DNA of 64,000 bases from Jacaranda mimosifolia (Eukaryota; Streptophyta; Magnoliopsida; Lamiales; Bignoniaceae), in the NCBI GenBank assembly GCA_018894105.1, contig CM032123.1:6759001-6823000 (forward strand). The letters are read 5' to 3'. Made by a program: the position numbers and the translations under genes. This document shows, one piece after another, positions 59,346-64,000 of the stretch. The stretch's first letter is position 1. Each line of letters starts with the position of its first letter. The notes under the pieces are model-generated. The model saw nothing but the letters and a program-made list of their open reading frames with translations, had not been told where the DNA came from and ran no database searches.

Positions 59346-62300
59346 CAGGACAGCACCCAAGTTGAGGCACTACTAATTCAATCTTAAATACCATTCACAT
59401 AATACTAGGAAACTTATCATTTAACCATTTCAAATGTAAAACAGTCACACTAATCCAAAAGAATCATTCTAAAAGTATAATATATACAGCCCAAGTATCA
59501 GAATCCAACTCAGTGGAAAATAATTCATTTACCCCAAAAGATTACCTCTCTGAATGAAATATGTACAATCCAGCATCTCGAGTTCAACATAACATTCACA
59601 TAACCTTTCTTATACCATTGCCTCGATCAGGTGTAAATATAAGCACAATCACAACACCTAATCTATTACAAAATAAACTGTCCAATCGAAACTTGGCTCT
59701 TGCCTCTCACTTAGGCCTGTCTGAAAAGAAATATGGAATAACAAAGAGGATGAGTCTTAAGGATTCAGTGAGGAAAATTCATAACAGGAGATAGAGGAGA
59801 AGTTATTAAATTTCAAGAACAATGAACAAGGTTATTGATAATAATCAGGTAATCAGTTCATGCTTGCTGGAAATCAGAATTTATGCTCAAAAACTTGGAA
59901 CATGTAAACATTTAGCTGGCCTGTTGGCATCCTTCCTTATTGTTCCTTGATGAATACAAGATGACTTTTTCACTAGCATTTAACTTAAGCCTAATAATTT
60001 TTCTCTTTATCTGTAACTTTACAATAGCATTTCACTTGAACATGAACATTTTCTCCTTATCTCCCCGTTTGCTCGAGCACACAGCTCGGTGTGTAACAAC
60101 TTGCTTTTATGGCATAGTCAATAGCATGCCCGATCCTGCCACTCACAATTTTACTACCTCCAGCTAGTTGTAAGTTAGGATCGTAGGTGGGTACTAGCCG
60201 GGAGATCTGTCAACGTGGTTCGTACCGCTCGACCATCTTTTTGGACCTAGCCCCGGGCCCAACTTCCCGTGGCATCCCTCTGGGTTGAATTTCCCAAGGG
60301 CGTCCCCATGGGTTGAATAGTTTAATGCCAACATATAACAATTTAACTTTTCAAGAAATAACATGAACATTTCGGAACTTTACATGACTTGCCATATACG
60401 AGGCAAAATATGTTTCAATAATGATCGGCAAGGCCTATTCCAGTAAACAAGGTACATGAACAATTTAAGGGAACTTTTGACACAAATAGGTCTACCAGAC
60501 CATTTCAAATGTCATTTTCATAAATATCAGGATCATTTTCACAAAGCTTCACAAAAGCCGATCTGAACAGTCATTTTCAATAAAACGAATCAAATATCAA
60601 TCAATTTCAAATCAAGAGAACCTCACAGGGTTCGAGCATCAACAACAAATCACGACAGATATCAAATCAGCAGAACCTAGCGAGTTCAACGATGACTACA
60701 AATTAGGCTTAACAAATCAAGAACCAATCGGTAGAACCCTCACAGAGGTAACAATAATCAACAGAGTACGATAAACAAAGCAATACTAACCCTCACAGGG
60801 GCTTATCAAGGAATCGAAAGGTACAAGGGTTTCCAAATTGGCGGATCCTCACCTCTTGTAGTATCAGGGAAAACTATCACAATCTGCCGTCTACCAGTCC
60901 GCGGCACCCACTTCCACTTCACCTAACCAAAATAGTATAATCACAGTCAAAATCCATATTTGACCCCCAGCATCACTGTCATGCTTATCATTACTCCAAA
61001 ATTCACCAAATAATCATATTTAGCATAATAATTTAAAGCTTAAACGGCTCTATAGATCTAATAACAACCAATAAGATCGATTATATCCAAATTAATGTCA
61101 ATTTCATATCAAATCTAATAACTAAGCAATAACTAGTTCTTAATTACATAATCGTCCTTGTCATATCATCCAAAATTCACAATAATTGTCCAATTACTAT
61201 CAATTGGATCTAAATCCACAAATCTACAAGTTAAGGTTCAAATTCTTTAATTAACTCAATTAATTCCAACATAAAAAATATCCGGGTCTACAACTTATAG
61301 GTACTACTTGCTTAGGAATTATACTCACATATATATATATTTCAATCATCCCAACATTCTCATTCTTATCATCATACATGGCTTAAAATGGAAGGTACAA
61401 CATATGCATATATCAAGGTACAACCAACTAAAGATTATTCCAAAACTCTTTATTACCTAAAATGTTTATCTAGGCTTCGGAATCACAAACCAAGAACACC
61501 GCTACGATCGTCGGAACGAGGAGAAGAAACTGGGCTCGGGTAGCCGGAGCACCGCCGTCTTCCGTCGCCGAAAAATTTCAGTCATCACCAAAATGGTCAT
61601 CTCTAGCTCCTAAATCCAACCCCCTAATCAGATTTCAATTTCTCAACCCCGAACACCCTCAATCGAGCTCCTCAACCACCAAATGGGTTTCTCACCACCG
61701 TCGATTTCTCTCTGATTTTCGCCGCTGCTGTTGCTCTAATCCCCCATGCAAACATACCACCGTGATCCCCTCTCTCAGCTCTTCCCAACCATAGCCTTAA
61801 AATTAGATTTGGCCGCCGAAAAGTCACAAACCGACTTCCCACCGTGACACTCTCTCTCTCGCCGAAAATTTCAACTGAATATGGTGGTGTTGTCGTGGAG
61901 CTGGTGAGGATGAAAAGAAGATGGTTGGTTTAGTTTGGTTGGTAGTTGTGGTTGGTGAAGGAGAGAGATGGCACAGTTGGAGAAAAAAGGAGGAAAAAGA
62001 TGATGAATAGTAACAAAAATAAGAAGAATGAAGAAATAATAAGTTTTTCTTCTTAAATCCAACTTTGTCAAATTGCAATTGAGTCCTTAGTCTAATTAAG
62101 TTAATCAATTAAGTCATCAAAAATTACAATTTATCCCCAACAAAAATTAAATAAAATAATAGTATGAAAAAAATGATTAAATTTCATCAAATATTGAGAA
62201 TAATAAAAATTTGTAATTCAAACGCCCCAAAATTTAAAAACTAATTAAATTAAATAAAATTTCATAAATCAAGAATAAATAAAATAATAATTTAACATGA

Positions 62301-62350
62301 TTCCCTAAATAATAATTAATAGAATTAATAAAATAATTAGGGGTGTTACA
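59346..62350 (-). mobile_element. Del/Tekay-like LTR fused to the broken 5' LTR
   Basis: About 3.0 kb, from CAGGACAGCACCCAAGTTGAGG to TTAGGGGTGTTACA. It aligns with the other LTRs of this family in the same direction but lacks the first 10-15 bases (TGTGG...), so its left border is not a normal insertion. No matching target duplication. The GC-rich zone (61490-61870) and the array at about 60060-60300 correspond to similar zones in its relatives. Confidence 0.75.
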
Positions 62351-63020
62351 AGTTGTATCTATCTCACCAACCCAGCAACCAACGTGGGGGTAGTGAAACT
62401 TTATTTATGGTTGAAAATAAAATTATAACATTAAAATCCAAAAAAATTCTTCCATCATGTAACATACCTAAAATAAACCAAAAAAAAGGAAATACAAAAA
62501 ATGAACAATAAAATCAAACAAACAATAAATAATTTTAAAATGAAATAAAGAGGTACATAAAGAGAATAGGGAAAGAATGCTAGAATATAAAGAGGTATAC
62601 AAAGAATAGAATGAAAAAATGCTAGAAAGAATATTAATGAAAATTATGAAATGATTTTTGAAGTATTCTATATATAGTGGGATAGATATAAATTAGTTAT
62701 TAAAAATAAGAGAAAAACTATAGAAGACTTGTCAAATTATAGAGTTCAAATGATTAAGGAATCTTCTACATATTAAGAGTAGAGATGAAAGAGATTTTAG
62801 AGATAAAATACAATCATTTTTTAGTATTAGAGATAAATAAGAAATAATTTGTTCTAATAAAAAACAAGGTTTCAAAATCTAGATATATGTAATGGAATAA
62901 ATAATATCAAATATAACTAATTTTAAATATAATTAAAAAAATTCTAAATTCTAAGAATTCAGAATTTGGTCAAAATTGCAGAATTGTAGGTCTCACAACA
63001 TTGTGTTATATATAATAGTA
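62351..63020. other. A+T-rich non-coding DNA
   Basis: No frame or repeat border recognised. The sequence right of 62350 resumes neither the Del 5' LTR nor the Helitron into which that element was inserted. Confidence 0.5.
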
Positions 63021-63560
63021 CTAGCATGTGCTCGATGCAATGCATCAAAAATAATTATATGATTAAAATATTATTTTATAATAATATTTATTTTACTTCA
63101 TATGATTAAAACATGAATTATAATTTTTATAGCATTTAATGAAAGAAAATCTATTACTAATTAAATAAAATAATATAAATATTTCAATTAAAAATATTAT
63201 TTTTGGAGATAACTTATACTTAAATAAGTTGTAGCATATCAAGAATTGCTCACTCTAAGTTTATAAATTATACAAAAATTTATAAAATGATAAAATTTTA
63301 AAAAATAAATAAATATTTAAGAAAATAAAAAATAACATAGAATATTTTACTAAATTGCTTTCTAAATTATATATATATATATATATATTTATGCACACAT
63401 ATTTTGATATGATAATAAGAAAATAATTTCTTTTCTAATATAAAGCTTTTTTTATGTTTTCTTAATAATGTGGAAGTTATTGTCACAATTTTCATGACAT
63501 TTGATAATTTTAAATATTAAATATTTTTTGTTAGAGTAAATATGTAATCTCTTTGGACAT
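63021..63560 (-). mobile_element. Helitron-like 3' portion
   Basis: Minus strand ends GATGCATTGCATC (hairpin), GAGCACATGCTAG, then T. It is the inverted partner of 4100-4662, with matches throughout, including the AT microsatellite at 63371-63390. The 5' end is uncertain. Confidence 0.6.
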
Positions 63561-63861
63561 GTTCTTCTATGTTTTGGCTATTTTCTAGAAAATGTTTTGG
63601 GGAAATGGGTTTTTGGGAGAAAATTTGGAGAATGTGCAATGTATTTCTTCTTGTTTTGGAAAAATATGAAAAATAATTTGAGAATGAGTTGTTTGTTTCT
63701 TTATTTTTTGGGAAGAGACAAACTTTACTGTAGATGTCAAATCAATTGCTTTTTTGTTGGGTTTGTAGGGTAAAAATAATTTTTTTATGTAATACATGTA
63801 TATAGATTTATAGTTGGATGATGTGTGTATTTGTGTGTGTGTGTGTATATATATATATATA
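63561..63861. other. Low-complexity spacer with (GT)n(AT)n tract
   Basis: A TTTGG/TTTTGG-rich stretch, then GTGTGTG followed by ATATAT at about 63823-63860. The 100-codon frame here is low-complexity. Confidence 0.6.
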
Positions 63862-64000
63862 CTAGCATAAATCCCGTGTATATTCACTTAATTAATAAAT
63901 TAAAAAAATCTAAATATGCAACTAATTTTTTGTGATTTCACAGATAAGTTATTACAATTTTTCATATTCTATAAAAAAAATATTATCATTTTTAAAAGAA
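63862..64000 (-). mobile_element. Second Helitron-like 3' end (runs off the window)
   Basis: Minus strand ends ATACACGGGATTTATGCTAG then T, resembling the CACGGGxTTATGCTAGT terminus of many plant Helitrons. It is a different family from the one at 63021. Only about 140 bp is inside the window. Confidence 0.4.

Noticed and set aside
62351..62400. Continuation of the Helitron interrupted at 41858
   Set aside because: AAGTTGTA at 62351 recalls the expected sequence, but the similarity stops after about eight bases, so it is probably chance.
63585..63887. 100-codon frame with YIYIHTHTQ repeats
   Set aside because: Low-complexity translation of a GT/AT microsatellite.

Overview
The window is nuclear DNA of a flowering plant, most likely a eudicot. 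It is A+T-rich, almost all of it is nested transposable elements, and it holds one plant-type leucine-rich-repeat receptor kinase gene with a GT-AG intron. Nothing fixes the genus. No rRNA, free-standing tRNA gene, CRISPR array or bacterial gene was seen.

Layout. 1-7.1 kb: non-coding A+T-rich DNA with a solo Del/Tekay-type LTR (1318-4034, 5-bp target duplication), a Helitron 3' end, a hAT-like element, a LINE 3' fragment and a SINE. 7.1-10.3 kb, minus strand: the only intact gene, a two-exon LRR receptor kinase of subfamily XII type (FLS2/EFR/XA21 relatives; non-RD kinase), with a TATA box upstream. 10.5-11.3 kb: its upstream flank, which recurs at about 13.2-14.5 kb and 23.7-27 kb.

11.5-43.9 kb is a direct tandem duplication. 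Copy A (11532-19250) is compact. Copy B (from 19251) is the same 7.7-kb unit expanded to 24.6 kb by six later insertions: a solo LTR, two hAT-like elements, an 11.2-kb Ty3/gypsy Tat-clade element (28175-39355) that itself carries a hAT, another hAT and a SINE. The junction shares the 6-bp word CATATC with both ends of the unit. Copy A serves as an empty-site control for each insertion, so their borders can be read to the base.

41.9-62.4 kb: a minus-strand Ty3/gypsy chromovirus of Del/Tekay type (chromodomain, initiator-Met-tRNA-type primer site, purine tract, 2.9-kb LTRs). It is decayed by stop codons and split by a 3.4-kb hAT-like element that contains a long foldback. Its upstream LTR is broken by an opposite-strand LTR, a Tourist-like MITE and a fused related LTR. 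62.4-64 kb: A+T-rich DNA with two Helitron 3' ends.

Apart from the receptor kinase, everything coding-like belongs to transposons and is broken. The least ordinary items are a two-intron antisense gene in the Tat element, an extra coiled-coil/acidic reading frame between primer site and gag in the Del element, the foldback, and the microhomology-bounded duplication next to the receptor gene.
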